DNA of 64,000 bases from Macrothele yani (GCA_039090855.1 CM077001.1:120592922-120656921); one strand, 5' to 3'; positions 32,130 through 43,614 are shown, counted from the stretch's first letter. The notes: a model not told the origin generated them from the sequence alone. Numbers and translations: made by a program.

Positions 32130-32154
32130 GGGGATGAACGGTACGTTCGATTTA

Positions 32155-34672
32155 CGTACAAAGAAAATTTTGTACCATTTCCGTACATAGCCATATCAGG
32201 TAGTGCCGTTTCCTTACAATGGTATACTGTCCGGTATAAGATGTGGTGATATAAGAAATCTTAAGTGTATCATGTCATTGTAAAATCTGCAAATTTGTTT
32301 GAAACTTACGTATAGAAACCTCAAGTTTTTAGGGTTAAATTTTGCATATTTAACACTTAATTTGTTAAATATGCAAAACATTATAAAAATAAATAAATGC
32401 TTATTGTATAAAAATCATTGAAAAATCTACAAATCTGCTTAAGTGTTTGAATATATGCTAAAAAATCTGCTAAATATGTAAAAAAAATGTCAAAATAAGT
32501 AAAAAAGAAAGAAAAAAAAACCACACAGAATGAGTCGAAAGTGCGAAAGATACGGTAAAGGTACACAATGAGTAGACTCTCCACTAATTAGTAACTCCTG
32601 CTGATGATCAAGTGCTGTTACAAAAACTAAACAAGAAAGATGACACCGAATTTTCGGGTGTATTAAGCACGTCTTTTGAATCCGTTCTGACGCAAATTAA
32701 ATTTATCAAAGCTATTTAAAGTCAATGGAATCGGTATGGAAAACAATAGTATCTGACGGAAGGAAGAAGTTTTTCAGTCATGTCTTTAATTCCTCAGATA
32801 TTGTTGTAAACGGAATCGCGAGCTTACGAACTCTCAGAAACAGAGTTATCGACAAAAATAAGATGTGACTTCAAGTACCCTGGCGGGAAAACCATGCATT
32901 ATTTTAGGAAGAAAGTATTCTCAAAAGGTTTATCCATATGAGCGGTGTCGGTCCAAGAAAAAGAAATTTAGTCGAGTTTTCAGGAGCCCAGATTTTGCTA
33001 CAAATACATCAGAAGTAGAAATTAATACTTATGACCCCTGGTGGCCAAACCATTCTTTACCAAACATTAGAAATTATGTGAAAAATATTTTCCATCAGGT
33101 CTCCTATATGCGATACAGGAAGATTTTTTCAAATCGGAGTTTTAGGAGTAAAAAACGCAATTTACCTCTGTGCGCCCTAGCGGAAAGTCTATGATTTACT
33201 TAAAAATTTTGAATTTATAGGAAAGACATTTCGCATCGGAAACACTATCCAACAAAGAAGGAATTTTTCAAATCGGACTTTTAGAAGTAGAGATATTGAC
33301 AAAAATAAGATACACATCTACGCCCCCTGGCGTTGAAACCATGCACTATTTTAAGAAGAAAATGTTTCTAAAAGGTTTGTCGACATGAGTAGTATCGGTC
33401 CACAAACGACGTTATTTTCAATCGAGAATTTAGAAGCTCATATTTTGCTGCAAATACATCAGAAGCGGAAATTAAGATTTACGTCCCGTAGTGGCCAAAT
33501 CATTTTTTTACAAAAATTAGAAATTGTGTGCAAACGATTTCCCATCAGGAGCTGTATCCGGTGCAGAAAGAAGTTTTCAAATCGGAGATTTAGGAGTAGA
33601 GATATAGGGAGAAACGCAATTTACCTTTGCGCCCCCTAGCGGAAAGTCTAGGAATTACTTGAAAATTTTGAAACTATATGAAAATCATGTCACACGGAAA
33701 ACACTATCCAACAAAGAAGGAATTTTTAAGTCGAACTCCTATAAGTAGAGATATTGACAAAAATAAGATATACATCTACGCCCCCTGGTGGAGAAACTGT
33801 GGAATATTTTAGGACGAAAATATTCCGAAAAGGTTTATCGATGTAAGTGGCATCAGTCCACGAAAGATTTTTCAATCAATATTTCAGAAGCTCAGATTTT
33901 ATGGCAAATACAACAGAAGCAAAAATTAACACTTACGCCCCTGGTGGCCAAAGTATTCTTTACCAAAAATTCGAAATTATATGCAAAAGATTTTCATTAG
34001 GAGATGTATCCGCTGAAAAAAAAATTCAAATCGGAGTTTTAGAAGAAAAGTTATCTCGAAAAATGTAATTTACTTTTACGCCGCCTAGTGGAAAATCTAG
34101 GCGTAATTTGAAAAAGAAACTATATCTAAAATACTCTTAGACATAAATGGAATCGAAAGATCAAATAATTTTTTCAATCGGATGTTTAGAAGCAAAATAA
34201 AACGTAATTTTGAATTCGGCATAATCTGCATTTACGCCCTCTAGCGGCGAAATTGTACATCATACGAAAAAACGAAATAAGGGATCATCATTCTCATATT
34301 TCAAGCTTCCGAATGCAAAAGAATTTTTGAAATCGCACTAATAGTTGTGGAGATACCGTGGGTAGAGACGGACGGACGGACAAACCGATAACATAAGCAC
34401 AATCTTTTTTCACAAAAGATGTGCTAAAAAGGATGACACATAATATTGCTAAAGAACACATAATGTTGTCATGTTTTTGGCAACGAGGAAGAGCGCGCGT
34501 TAATACCAGTTCAACATGAAAAAGAAAGATAAAATTTTTGACTTAATTCTGTGTCTTCGTGCACCCATATTTCACGACTTACGGATCATTACATTCGTGT
34601 ACCAAAATGGCTATAACTGATTTGCATATGTACGGAAATGGTACCAAAATTTCTTTGTACGGAAATGACACG
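32155..34672. repeat. Inverted-repeat pair flanking array C
   Basis: TACAAAGAAAATTTTGTACC with ATTTCCGTACATAGCCAT (32,157-32,195) matches, inverted, GTACGGAAATGGTACCAAAA with TTTCTTTGTACGGAAATGAC (34,630-34,672). They may be ends of an element into which array C was placed. Confidence 0.5.
32634..34440 (+). repeat. CTCF-motif-bearing satellite array C
   Basis: Ten sites were located by eye: 32,875, 33,033, 33,173, 33,321, 33,482, 33,630, 33,779, 33,936, 34,079 and 34,235. Intervals run 140-161 bp, mean about 151. Examples are CGCCCCCTAGCGG (33,630), CGCCCCCTGGTGG (33,779) and CGCCCTCTAGCGG (34,235). A three-monomer higher-order unit of about 458 bp is visible (33,321 to 33,779). Outer end: ACAAGAAAGATGACACCGAA. 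Inner end: GACGGACGGACGGACAAA (about 34,367). Confidence 0.85.
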
Positions 34673-34679
34673 GATCCAG

Positions 34680-36400
34680 TAGAATGGCAATGAAGAACTC
34701 GCAGCACCGAAAAATTTGAAGACTCAGAAAGAGATGGTTGGATGTGATAAAAGGAATTGTGGGAAAGGCTTGGAGATCAAAATCCCAAGATAGAAATAAT
34801 TAGAGAAATAATTAGACAGAAGCAGGGGAAGTATTCGTCCAGCAGTTGATGAAATCTGGTCTACAGAAAGAAATATTACAGTAGGTAGGTAATTTTCATA
34901 GTTCCCCCCTCCTCGATCAGATTTTTTTTCCTCTTGCATCATTTCGAAAATCTGGCAGAGCTATTGATGTAAAAACTTTTGATTGGCAAAATCATGCACA
35001 AGTCAAATTGATAAAAAAAATATTCAATTCATTTTCTCAGCAAGAAATTAGCTCGCCGTAGGATCCCCCCCCAAACAGTATTCCGAAAATATTTAAAATG
35101 TTGCACTGTTTTATTATTAATAATATTTAAAAGGTAACAAGAAAAAGCTTCTTTCGCCTCCCAAATATTTTTTGTTCCCCGTTTACAGAAATATTTGAAA
35201 GAGCTTCCAACCGAGACGGAACCACTTGACAACCACAGTTCAAATACATTTATTAAATGTGGCAAAGGCAACTTTTTTCAGCAAAGTGGAGGGAAAACTG
35301 ACCTGCATTTTTTTTTTCGCCGCAGTTTTTGGAGACAAATTGATATCACGGAAGAAAAAAAAAATGGAGAAATAAAATGAAATCACTGTCTTCCTTCGTT
35401 TCTTTTCTTTACGTAATGACATAGCTTTGCAAGAGAGTTCCAAGCAAGTTGCCTCTTTAAAGAAAAAAAAAAAAGGTTTTGTGTATTCTGTTACTGATAT
35501 CCTTTTAGGCAAGTGTGCGACAGGTCGCCGATCTGATGAACAAGGGGTTGATCGCCCCACACTTCTATCCTAAGGCGAATCACGTGCTGAACGTCCATTT
35601 TCAAGAGCATCACCTGCCTTTCTGAACCTCCACCTGCCCAGACATGTTGAAACATGTCTGCTCACCCAGTTCATTGCGTTCATGTTGTAACAAGAATCGA
35701 AGCATCCTCTTCCGAGTTCTGTTCTGTTTTAACATCAGATAAATTTAGTTGCCTGAAAAGAGATTGCGCAAGTTTACTCTCAACTTTTAAAATTCAAATG
35801 TTCGGCCATCGTTTTCGTTGGAGATTAATGTCGATTTTATTTAAAATAACACAGAAAACAATATGTATTTATGCTCTGATCAACTATGCCGGTTTTTGGA
35901 CTGTGCCGGAGTTTTCAGACATCCTCGATAATAAATAGAAGTGAGTATAAAGAGGATATTAAAAGCACAGTAAAAAAAAAAATGCCGAGAAATCTTCCGT
36001 TTCTTACTTTTTGTGTGTCTAAGAAAAAATACCATAAAAAGAAATCTATGCTTCAGGTTAGAAAGCAGGCGTCCTGTGGTTCGCACACATAACCTTTTCC
36101 GAACCGCTTGCACTCTGCAGGTAGTAATCCCTTTACTCCTGTAGGTAATCCTTTTACCTAGCCCTTCTGTATTAGAATTCTGAGCTTTTCCTTCACATTT
36201 TGTTCAGGCCTGGCATATTTTTGTGAAACACAACCGCCTACATAATATGGTATGTTTGAAGGTAACAGAATTTATCTTTGAATTTTCAAAAATATATATG
36301 TACAAAATAAGCTCAGATATTTTTTAAACCCTTTATCCGGCTGGAACGAGTTAACTCGAGGTCGGCAAAATGGGCTCAAACGAATATATTCGCTGATGCA
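34680..36400. other. Unannotated spacer
   Basis: No supported gene. Contains A/T homopolymers (35,308, 35,460) and short ORFs without family features. Confidence 0.4.
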
Positions 36401-36404
36401 CGAA

Positions 36405-37721
36405 AAAGTCCCCCATAGGAAAAGTCCCCCATGGAAAAAGTCCCTCACAGAAAAAGTTCCTCACCTGCACAAACATTTACAAAAAATATCGAATGTGGAG
36501 TAGAAAGGGATCGTCCACAAATTGCATTTTACACAATATCGAATGTGAGGGTAGATTTCCGGGGTCATAATTTGCATTTTCACGCTGTTTAAAACAAGGT
36601 GCAGCCGAGCGTACAGGTAGCACAAATATGTAGGGGAAATTTCCGGGTTCAGCATTTCCATTTTTAACGCAACCTACTGATGTTGCATAAGTATTTCTAC
36701 CTTTTTCCACAGTTTATAGTAACAGGCGGCCTTACAAGTAGCAGGGAAATTTCCTTGGTCGGCATTTCGACCTTTACTGCAGTATACAGTAACAGGCGGT
36801 CTTAGCAGGCTGACTAGGTGGGGAAATTTTTCGGGATCGGCATTTTTATTCCATCGTACTCATGTTCATAACGTTTATGTAACATGCCAAATTATATTGC
36901 GATATTACCCAGGCACAAAATATTAATTATTAAGCCTAACGTCTAGGCCTTTTTAACATTTCTTTCTTCGCTGATACCATATTCGTAAAGTTTACATAAA
37001 AAGTTAAGTCAATAGCTTAGCGCTTTTACTTATACATTCAACGTTTATTACTAAGTCTTAGGCTTAGACAGGTATATCATTAACTTGACTTGACATGTAA
37101 CACTTTTCCTTTGGCGCCAAACATTAATATCCGTATGCCTAGGCCATTTTAACCGTTTTTATTCTAACGATGTCATGTTCATAACATTTGCATATCAACT
37201 GAAGTTAATAATATTGGTCTTTTGCTTACGCACTAAATATTAATTCATAGTTCCTCGGCTTAAGCATTTAACAGTTTTTATTCTAACGATGTCATATTCA
37301 TCATTTACATGTCAAGTCAAGTTAATGATACTGACATTACTTATTCCATAAACTTTGTGAATATGGGAATGACTGAAGCTAACAGTTAAAAGAGCCTAGA
37401 CGATAGGCCTAATAAATAACATTTTGTGCCTGATTAATATCGCAATATTAATAATTTGACATGTAACGTAAACGTTATGAACATGTCACGATAGAATAAA
37501 AAATGCCGACCCCGGAAATCCCCCCGCCACACCACACACACATATTTGTGCTGTATACTTGTACAGCAGCATCTCGTTTTAAACAGCGTGAAAAATGCAA
37601 AAGGTGATCCCAGAAATTTCCCCACATTCGACATTTTGTGCGAAATGCAATTGGGGCACGGTCCCAGACTAAAAATTGCGTGGGACTTTTCCGGTGCGGG
37701 ACGGTTCGTATGGGGGACTTT
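36405..37721. mobile_element. Long inverted-repeat (foldback-type) element
   Basis: The left terminus has four tandem AAAAGTCCCCCAT-like units. The right terminus is the inverse, TATGGGGGACTTT. Inner modules also mirror: TTTCCGGGGTCATAATTTGC, TTTTCACGCTGTTTAAAACA and CATGTTCATAACGTTTATGT on the left (36,560-36,880) have inverse counterparts at 37,455-37,630. The arms are about 550 and 320 bp. Between them are three diverged units of about 120 bp containing TTTTTATTCTAACGATGTCA. No transposase and no clear TSD were found. Confidence 0.65.
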
Positions 37722-38285
37722 GCCGGTTACCATGTTCGTTGGCTAAGAACGCGGGTGGAACGGTACTCGGAGCTAGGCTAACCTGACTATGGAGTTTGAG
37801 TTACGGAGTGTGTACTTCCCCTGCATAATATAGTTCCAGTCTAAAAGCTGTGTTCGAGTTTGAACTGAGATCTAAGAAAGCACATGGATATATACAGATG
37901 TTCTAAATGTACGTACGCACATTAAAAAAAATGAAGATCCCAGTTTCGGTCGCGTTTATAAAAAATACAAATAATTTTGGAGCTCATTGTCACTTCTGTT
38001 TTGCTTCAGAGAGGCTATGCAGTTAACATATGGATATTTATTGCAACTGGGAGGGAATAATTGTTAGACATAGGCGGGGAGATAATGGCTTGGCTGTCAA
38101 TGTAATGAGCTTACTCCTTTCTTCCTGGTTGCTGTTTTAAAATACTCATTCAGAAATCGTTTGTCTGGTGGTCGGCAAGGTTGAGAAGGCGTGGGAGTGG
38201 AGGGGATATCGTGATTGAACGCAGCAGTGTCCTTTTGTCTCGCCTTCAGTTATCCTTTGAGGGTAGGGTCCGCGACACATGGCAC

Positions 38286-41276
38286 CAGGGGCGGATTGGC
38301 CCACCGGGACATTTCCCGGTGGACCCCTTCCGTATATTTTGTCTTTTTCTTTCTTACTTTCTTAAAAATGTTTTCAGTTCAGTTGTTTTAAACACACAAC
38401 TGAACCAAAACACTTTTTTTATAAACGAAATACACATAATGTAATTATAACTTGCGGGGAAAAAACAACTATTTTGAATTAGGGGAGGGGGAAATCCCCT
38501 CACCAGGCAACTGCTAGAATCCCAACTACAATAGATGGGCTATGTGTATTTGAGAACTTCTGGGCTCACTTAGTAGCTGAGGAACGAGAATGTGTGTACC
38601 GTATGTTGCGGGAGGGCGGGGATGTGTATAAGATGTTCTACATATTCCCCAAGGAAGGGGGGTCGATTTTACCCCCGTTTGTTGTAGGAGGCATTAGTGC
38701 TGTGCTCAAAAACAGCTGAGTTCGGGCTGAATTTTAAGAGCCCGAACCCGTGCGAGCCCTAAGTATGTCATCCCTAGCTCACCCGCGCCCGCAAACTATG
38801 ATTCATCTGTTTCGGCATTAAAAAAATATCTCCTCTTCTAAACTTCCACTCCTTCCTCCCCGTGCTGTTAAACTACGTCTTTCTCAACTGCGGAGTGGGG
38901 GAAGAATGTCTATCTATTTCTATAGTTTCTATGACCATTCATTTCATCCTGAAGTGTTTCGAGGAGCCCGGCATCAGGAAAAATCGGGAGGAACAACAAT
39001 CTACGTATGTTAACAGCATTGAGGTGAGGGCTGAACACGGTTAAATTTTTTCCACAATTTCAGTTAAAGTAGTGAAAATACTCACCCACGTTTGATAAAG
39101 TTGCAGAACAATGCCAGCTAGATAACGGTCATTATGGCATGTCATCATCATCATCATCATCATCAACCATTATCAATCCACTGCTGGATGAAGGTCTCTT
39201 CCACAATTGTCTGTCTTGGGCCTGTCTCCTCCATATCACTCCAGCATACTTTCGAATTTCATCCTTCCATCTCCCATGGGGTCTTCTTCTGGGTCTTTTT
39301 CTGTCCCTCGGAATCCAGTCTAAAATTTAGGTTGTCCATCGGTGGTCCGTTCTTCTGGCAACATCTCCAACCCATTGCCATTTCAGTGAGTTCACTCTGG
39401 TCATGATGTCGTCCACTCCTGTCATTTTCCTTATCCACAAGTTCCTCTTCTTATCATTCCTGGTTACACCAAGCATGCATCTCTCCATCTTGCTTTGAGT
39501 TGTCTGCAGTCTTTGTATGTCTTTTTTAGTTAAGGTCCATGTCTCGGCTCCACACGTAAACACTGGCAGGATGCATTGATTAAACACTTTTCTTTTGAGA
39601 CATACTGGCATACTGCTCTTAAAAATTGCACTGTGTCTTCCAAAAGCTCTCCGTTCAAGTTTTATACGCCGATTAATTTCTTCATCAATGTGACACCTTA
39701 CTCGATATGTGCTGCCCAAGATGCAAGTGCAAAGTTGCGGATATTTGAGGATACAGCACAAATAAGAATTGGAAAGGGAGTGAGACAAGGTGACACCATA
39801 TCTCCCAAGCTCTTTAACGCCACATTGCAAAATGTCTTTCAATCATTGAACTGGGAAAACAAAGTGATAAAGATTAATGGAGATTACTTAACTTACCTTC
39901 GTTTTACTGATGACATAGTCATCTTTGCAACTACCCCTTCAGAGCTGCAGAGTATGATCCAAGAACTTGCTGACAAGAGTAAAGAAGTGGGATTAAACAT
40001 GAACTTTCAGAAGACAAAAGTGATATATAATGCTTTTACAAGAAACGAAGATTTAGCGATTGATGGAGAAAAGCTTGAGACAATCGATTATGGCATGTAT
40101 TATCCACTATATGACAACACAGAATTCAGATTGAAAGCTAATTGAAAGCTATCAAGAACTTATTTGAAGTAACTGTAAGATTATTTGCGGGGGTGTTCAT
40201 ATACCATCCCTTTCCCCCGAAATGTTCTACCTTCACAGCCTCTGCTCCTTGTGATAACTGACAAATGCTGCAGATGAAGGCGTTTACGGGGATATCATTT
40301 CTACATGGAGTTGCAAAATGTTTTGTTTACGATATTTAATAAGGTTCCTTTACAATACATAACCGCAGCACAGCATAAAATCACGTTTTGTAATTGAAAC
40401 ACATACGAATATATGATCACTAAAAGAAGAATCTGTTCGCCACGATATTTAAAAATCTTGAAATTTCTAACTGCGATTGTCCACAATAGAAAAATTACAA
40501 AAATTACAAAAATTGAAGTACAAATAGAAAATTTTACAGTGTAAAAGTTCTGTATTTTTTTAATTATTTTATTTTAAAAATCATGTCTTCTGCGAAAGGA
40601 TTTTTGGTACAACTGCAGCATAATTTTGGTAGTAGCAGTTCTCTCTCTCTCTCTCTCTCTCTCAAATATTTGCTGGAATTTCAGCCCACTTTGTTGAAAA
40701 TTTAAAAACTGGAAGCTTAGTGGTATGAAAATTAAGATCATTTTACGATCTAACAAACATAAAAAGGCTATATAAGCAATTTTGTTTAAAAAAACCGTTC
40801 TTACTTCAGCGTTCTTAAGAGAAAATTTTAAACAAATATATAAATATTGAGTGTGTCGAAAATTAGAAGCTTCTCCGCGCAACTACATACATAACTAACT
40901 AAACTAATGATTTAAACATGGTTATTCGCTTTATCTACGTCGATTGAATTTGCCACGATATTTATAAATCTTGAAATTTCTACCTGTGATTGTCCACAAC
41001 AAAAAAATTGCAGTAGAATTTTTCTGCAGTAACATGGGCCGATAAATAAATTTTCGCAACACCCACTTCAATTTATGGATGATGGGTGTACTTTTTTACC
41101 CCCCCCCTCAGTGTTATGCTTGCCACTATTTCCAGAGTAACTGTACTTTTTTATTTTGTTTCTCAAATAAAAAAGTGACTTTCAGTTGTGATACAATAGT
41201 ACCGCAGAATTACAACTGAACGGGCCCATTCGCAAAAATTTTCCCTGGCCCTTTTGCGACCGCCAATCTGCCCCTG
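38286..41276. mobile_element. hAT-like DNA transposon, non-autonomous, 8-bp TSD
   Basis: Left end CAGGGGCGGATTGGC (38,286) and inverted right end CAGGGGCAGATTGGC (41,262-41,276) are 15-bp TIRs with one mismatch. CATGGCAC flanks both ends (38,278-38,285 and 41,277-41,284), the 8-bp duplication expected of hAT elements. No transposase was recognised. The element carries a nested RTE insertion (39,143-40,086), a (CT)n tract (40,639-40,663) and a direct repeat of about 55 bp (40,445 and 40,957). Confidence 0.85.
39143..40086 (-). mobile_element. RTE copy with 5' inversion (twin priming)
   Basis: From 39,143 to about 39,718 the minus strand holds the RTE 3' part (from LGQQISS-equivalent codons to RRTDHRW and the ATG-repeat tail). 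From about 39,722 to 40,080 the plus strand holds the immediately preceding RT segment (GKGVRQGDTISPKLFNATL, LRFTDDIVIFATTPSEL to GEKLE). The inverted block's outer end is contiguous in the parent element with the start of the other block, with only about 15-20 bp missing. The 12-bp repeat ATTATGGCATGT (39,131-39,142 and 40,087-40,098) is the TSD. FADD is FTDD here. Confidence 0.9.
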
Positions 41277-41548
41277 CATGGCACCCCATTAGTGTGCGAA
41301 GAAATATACTGATAAACAAAATATTTCATGTCGTTGAATCGGGTTTACAACCTTAACGGCGTAATTAGGTTAGATTTGCCCCAAGTATAGTGAACCTGCG
41401 CATCAGAAAGTGTTGCTTACCTCTTAGCTTTGTTATACTTGGTTCGCCATGGCATATCGTTGTCACGGGAACTTGGACTCTCCCCATCATGCTCTGGGTC
41501 ATGTTGCACAGAATAAAGGGCTAGAAGCAAGCGCTTATCACCATTAGA

Positions 41549-41880
41549 GCGCCACGGGTGGCCTAGTGGTCAACGTTCGTGACTGCCACGGAGAAGACCT
41601 CGGGTTCGATCCCAGGCAGGTACGAACGCTTGAACCATTAAATATCCGCCGTACGTCGGATGGGCACGTTAAGCCGTCGGACCGCGGGTTTTGGCAAATT
41701 GGTAATAAATAAGTGCGTCTTCCTCACCCTTTCTACCTCGCTTCCGTGTCACTTTCCTATCGGGCACTCTAGCCCATATCTCCTAGCTTCCTATTTCTGA
41801 GGGTTGTTTAAGACCTGAGGTCAGACACTCCCTTCCTAAAATCCTCTACATATGATCTGATCTTATCTTTTCACCATTAA
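41549..41880 (+). mobile_element. tRNA-derived SINE, family A, copy 3 (most complete)
   Basis: The head reads CCACGGGTGGCCTAGTGGTC (box A GTGGCCTAGTGG), then CGGGTTCGATCCCAGG (box B). The body is GATGGGCACGTTAAGCCGTC and the tail AGACACTCCCTTCCTAAAAT, ending in TATGATCTGATCTTATCTT. Confidence 0.8.
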
Positions 41881-42239
41881 CTGGCTCATGGCTGGTACTG
41901 TTGAGATGCAGGGGAAAAGAAATGGTTTTCCCGTAGCTTTCTTAAAATTCGGCCGTTATGTAAGCATTTCTGTTTGGGGAGCGCAGGAAATTTTGGGCAC
42001 CATTTCGATCAGGCACATCAGCCACTTAAAGAGTGAAAGCTAGATTGTTTTGTTATTATTATTGTTTGTCATCTTCCAAAGTAGATCAAACAAAATAAAT
42101 ACATATGTAAGTGTAACGTTGTAGCTGATGACAATATTTTTTGCTGCCGTTTGCCAGCTGCGAAGTAATAGGAATTCTACAGCAAAAATAAATAAATAAA
42201 TAAAAATAAAAGGCGTATACTTGTCGGCATGTAGATGCC

Positions 42240-42365
42240 GGGCATTTTTGCTATTTCCGACGTAGCCATGCTTCTGAAACCTTGAAAATTACATCGCCGT
42301 GAAACAGGAATCGAACCCACATTCTCGAATTACATTCGAGCATGCTACCGTCAGCACCGGCTCAA
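42240..42365 (-). repeat. Possible tRNA-derived SINE, family D, copy 2
   Basis: On minus: GAGCCGGTGCTGACGGTAGC, then GGGTTCGATTCCTG (box B), then CACGGCGATGTAATTTTCAA, matching the 31-kb copy in the last part. Confidence 0.5.
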
Positions 42366-42615
42366 GGAATGTTTGCCTCCTAATGAAAAGTGCCACTTCG
42401 ATGCCCCTATGCAAACTTTTCCGTGAACAAAATTTACGCAATGTTTTAAAATTTAACATACTCACATGCATTTGGCTGTTCCGCCGCATTCCACTTCCAA
42501 AAATTTAAAGATCAAGTAATTTTTGTATCTTTCAAGTACGGTTCGAGATATTACACCGAAATGCGGCAGAACAATAACATGGACATTGTTATATATTAAT
42601 ACATACAACAATGTC

Positions 42616-42680
42616 CAGTGCTTCATCTTTATTTTGGAATATATACACGTAATATATTCCAAAATGAAGATGAAGCACTG
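42616..42680. repeat. Hairpin with 29-bp arms
   Basis: The arms 42,616-42,644 and 42,652-42,680 (CAGTGCTTCATCTT... and inverse) pair with one mismatch around a 7-nt loop. Immediately upstream is a smaller hairpin GGACATTGTT/AACAATGTCC. Confidence 0.9.
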
Positions 42681-42769
42681 AATAAATTTCTAATAAACCG
42701 TGTTATTCGAAAAATAAACCCCACAAATATACATATTAATAAACATACCAGAAGGACATACTGAAGCCT

Positions 42770-43140
42770 TAATATGGTGTGTGATCGCCTCTTATAGTGA
42801 CACGTGACTGACAGCGCCGCGGCATGCTATCCAATGGATAGTCAATAATTTCTGAGAACAGTCTGCCGTAAAAGAGCACTTCGCAGTTCCTGTACCTTTC
42901 TTGGAGGAGGTCACAGAGTAGCCACCCGTCTTCCTAAAGCGTCCCACAGGTGTTCTATAGGATTAAGGTCCGGAGTTGGCCACTTCATTACCGCAACACC
43001 TTCACTTTTAAGGTATTCCAGCACCAGTCGTGGGGTGTGAGTTCGAGCATTGTCCTGCATTAAAACCAATTCTGGTCAGATAGCAGCTGCGAACATAGGG
43101 TGCCACGATCTCATCCCGATAACGGATAGCATTGAAAGGA
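42770..43140 (-). pseudogene. Tc1-like transposase, C-terminal fragment
   Basis: On minus, LMQDNARTHTPRLVLEYLKS then WPTPDLNPIEHLWDALGRR contain the second and third catalytic residues. A further decayed tail follows (a TGA after VATL). The first catalytic D and the N-terminus are missing. No TIRs. Confidence 0.75.
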
Positions 43141-43199
43141 ATTACTTTTTGTTTTCATAAGCATATCTGAAAGTGGAAAGTTTTTAAGCGGAAATTTAA

Positions 43200-43330
43200 G
43201 GTCAACTTTAAAAAATGTGTCGTTAGATTAAAATTTCTTGAAAAAAAAAACTCCCGTTATTACGAAATTTCTTGATAACGAACGACATTAGATGGTCCCG
43301 TCAAGTTCGTTTTAACGGGGATTAACTATA
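43200..43330. repeat. Possible pogo/Tigger-type terminal sequence
   Basis: CTCCCGTTATTACGAAATTT, TTGATAACGAACGACATTAG and AAGTTCGTTTTAACGGGG resemble the GTTATAACGAAC-rich termini of pogo-like elements. No transposase is adjacent. Confidence 0.35.
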
Positions 43331-43401
43331 TATATATATACATCGAAGATAATATTTTTTGGGAACCACCCTTCCTTTGCTTTGTCAAAATCCCGGAACT
43401 C

Positions 43402-43610
43402 CCCGGTGCGCAGTGGTCTAACCGATGACTGCTGATCATTCGTCCGAGGTGGCTCTGGGTTTGAATCCTGGTGAAGCATTGTTGCTGTGTTTGCTTTACG
43501 GTGATGGCTCTCTCCCTTCCCTGGAGCCAGTGGCCCTAAATTAGGGATGGGCGACTGCTTGTAGCACGTTGAGTTGCTCACGGTGGTCGTTAAACTTCCA
43601 ATAAAAAAAT
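43402..43610 (+). mobile_element. tRNA-derived SINE, family B, copy 2
   Basis: The head CCCCGGTGCGCAGTGGTCTA lacks one G of box A. Box B is GGGTTTGAATCCTGG. The body and tail (CCCTAAATTAGGGATGGGCG, GTTAAACTTCCAATAAAAAA) match copies 1 and 3. No TSD was identified. Confidence 0.8.
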
Positions 43611-43614
43611 CTTG

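Larger units (their letters stand above)
31341..32133 (+). mobile_element. TRIM-type LTR retroelement with a tRNA-like gene in every LTR (LTR-int-LTR-int-LTR)
   Basis: Three 179-bp LTRs (31,345, 31,648, 31,951) alternate with two identical 124-bp internal regions, giving a 303-bp period. LTRs start TGTAACG and end CGTTATA, a near-perfect short inverted repeat. GGGG (31,341-31,344 and 32,130-32,133) flanks the array as a 4-bp TSD. A primer binding site follows each of LTR1 and LTR2, and a polypurine tract precedes each of LTR2 and LTR3. There is no gag or pol. The three LTRs differ by a single base (CTGCC against CTACC in LTR3), so the structure is recent. The element is non-autonomous and would need the proteins of another LTR element. 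Confidence 0.9.

Noticed and set aside
32634..34440. CRISPR-like array because of regular spacing
   Set aside because: Monomers are diverged copies of one another, not identical short repeats with unique spacers, and the sequence is eukaryotic.
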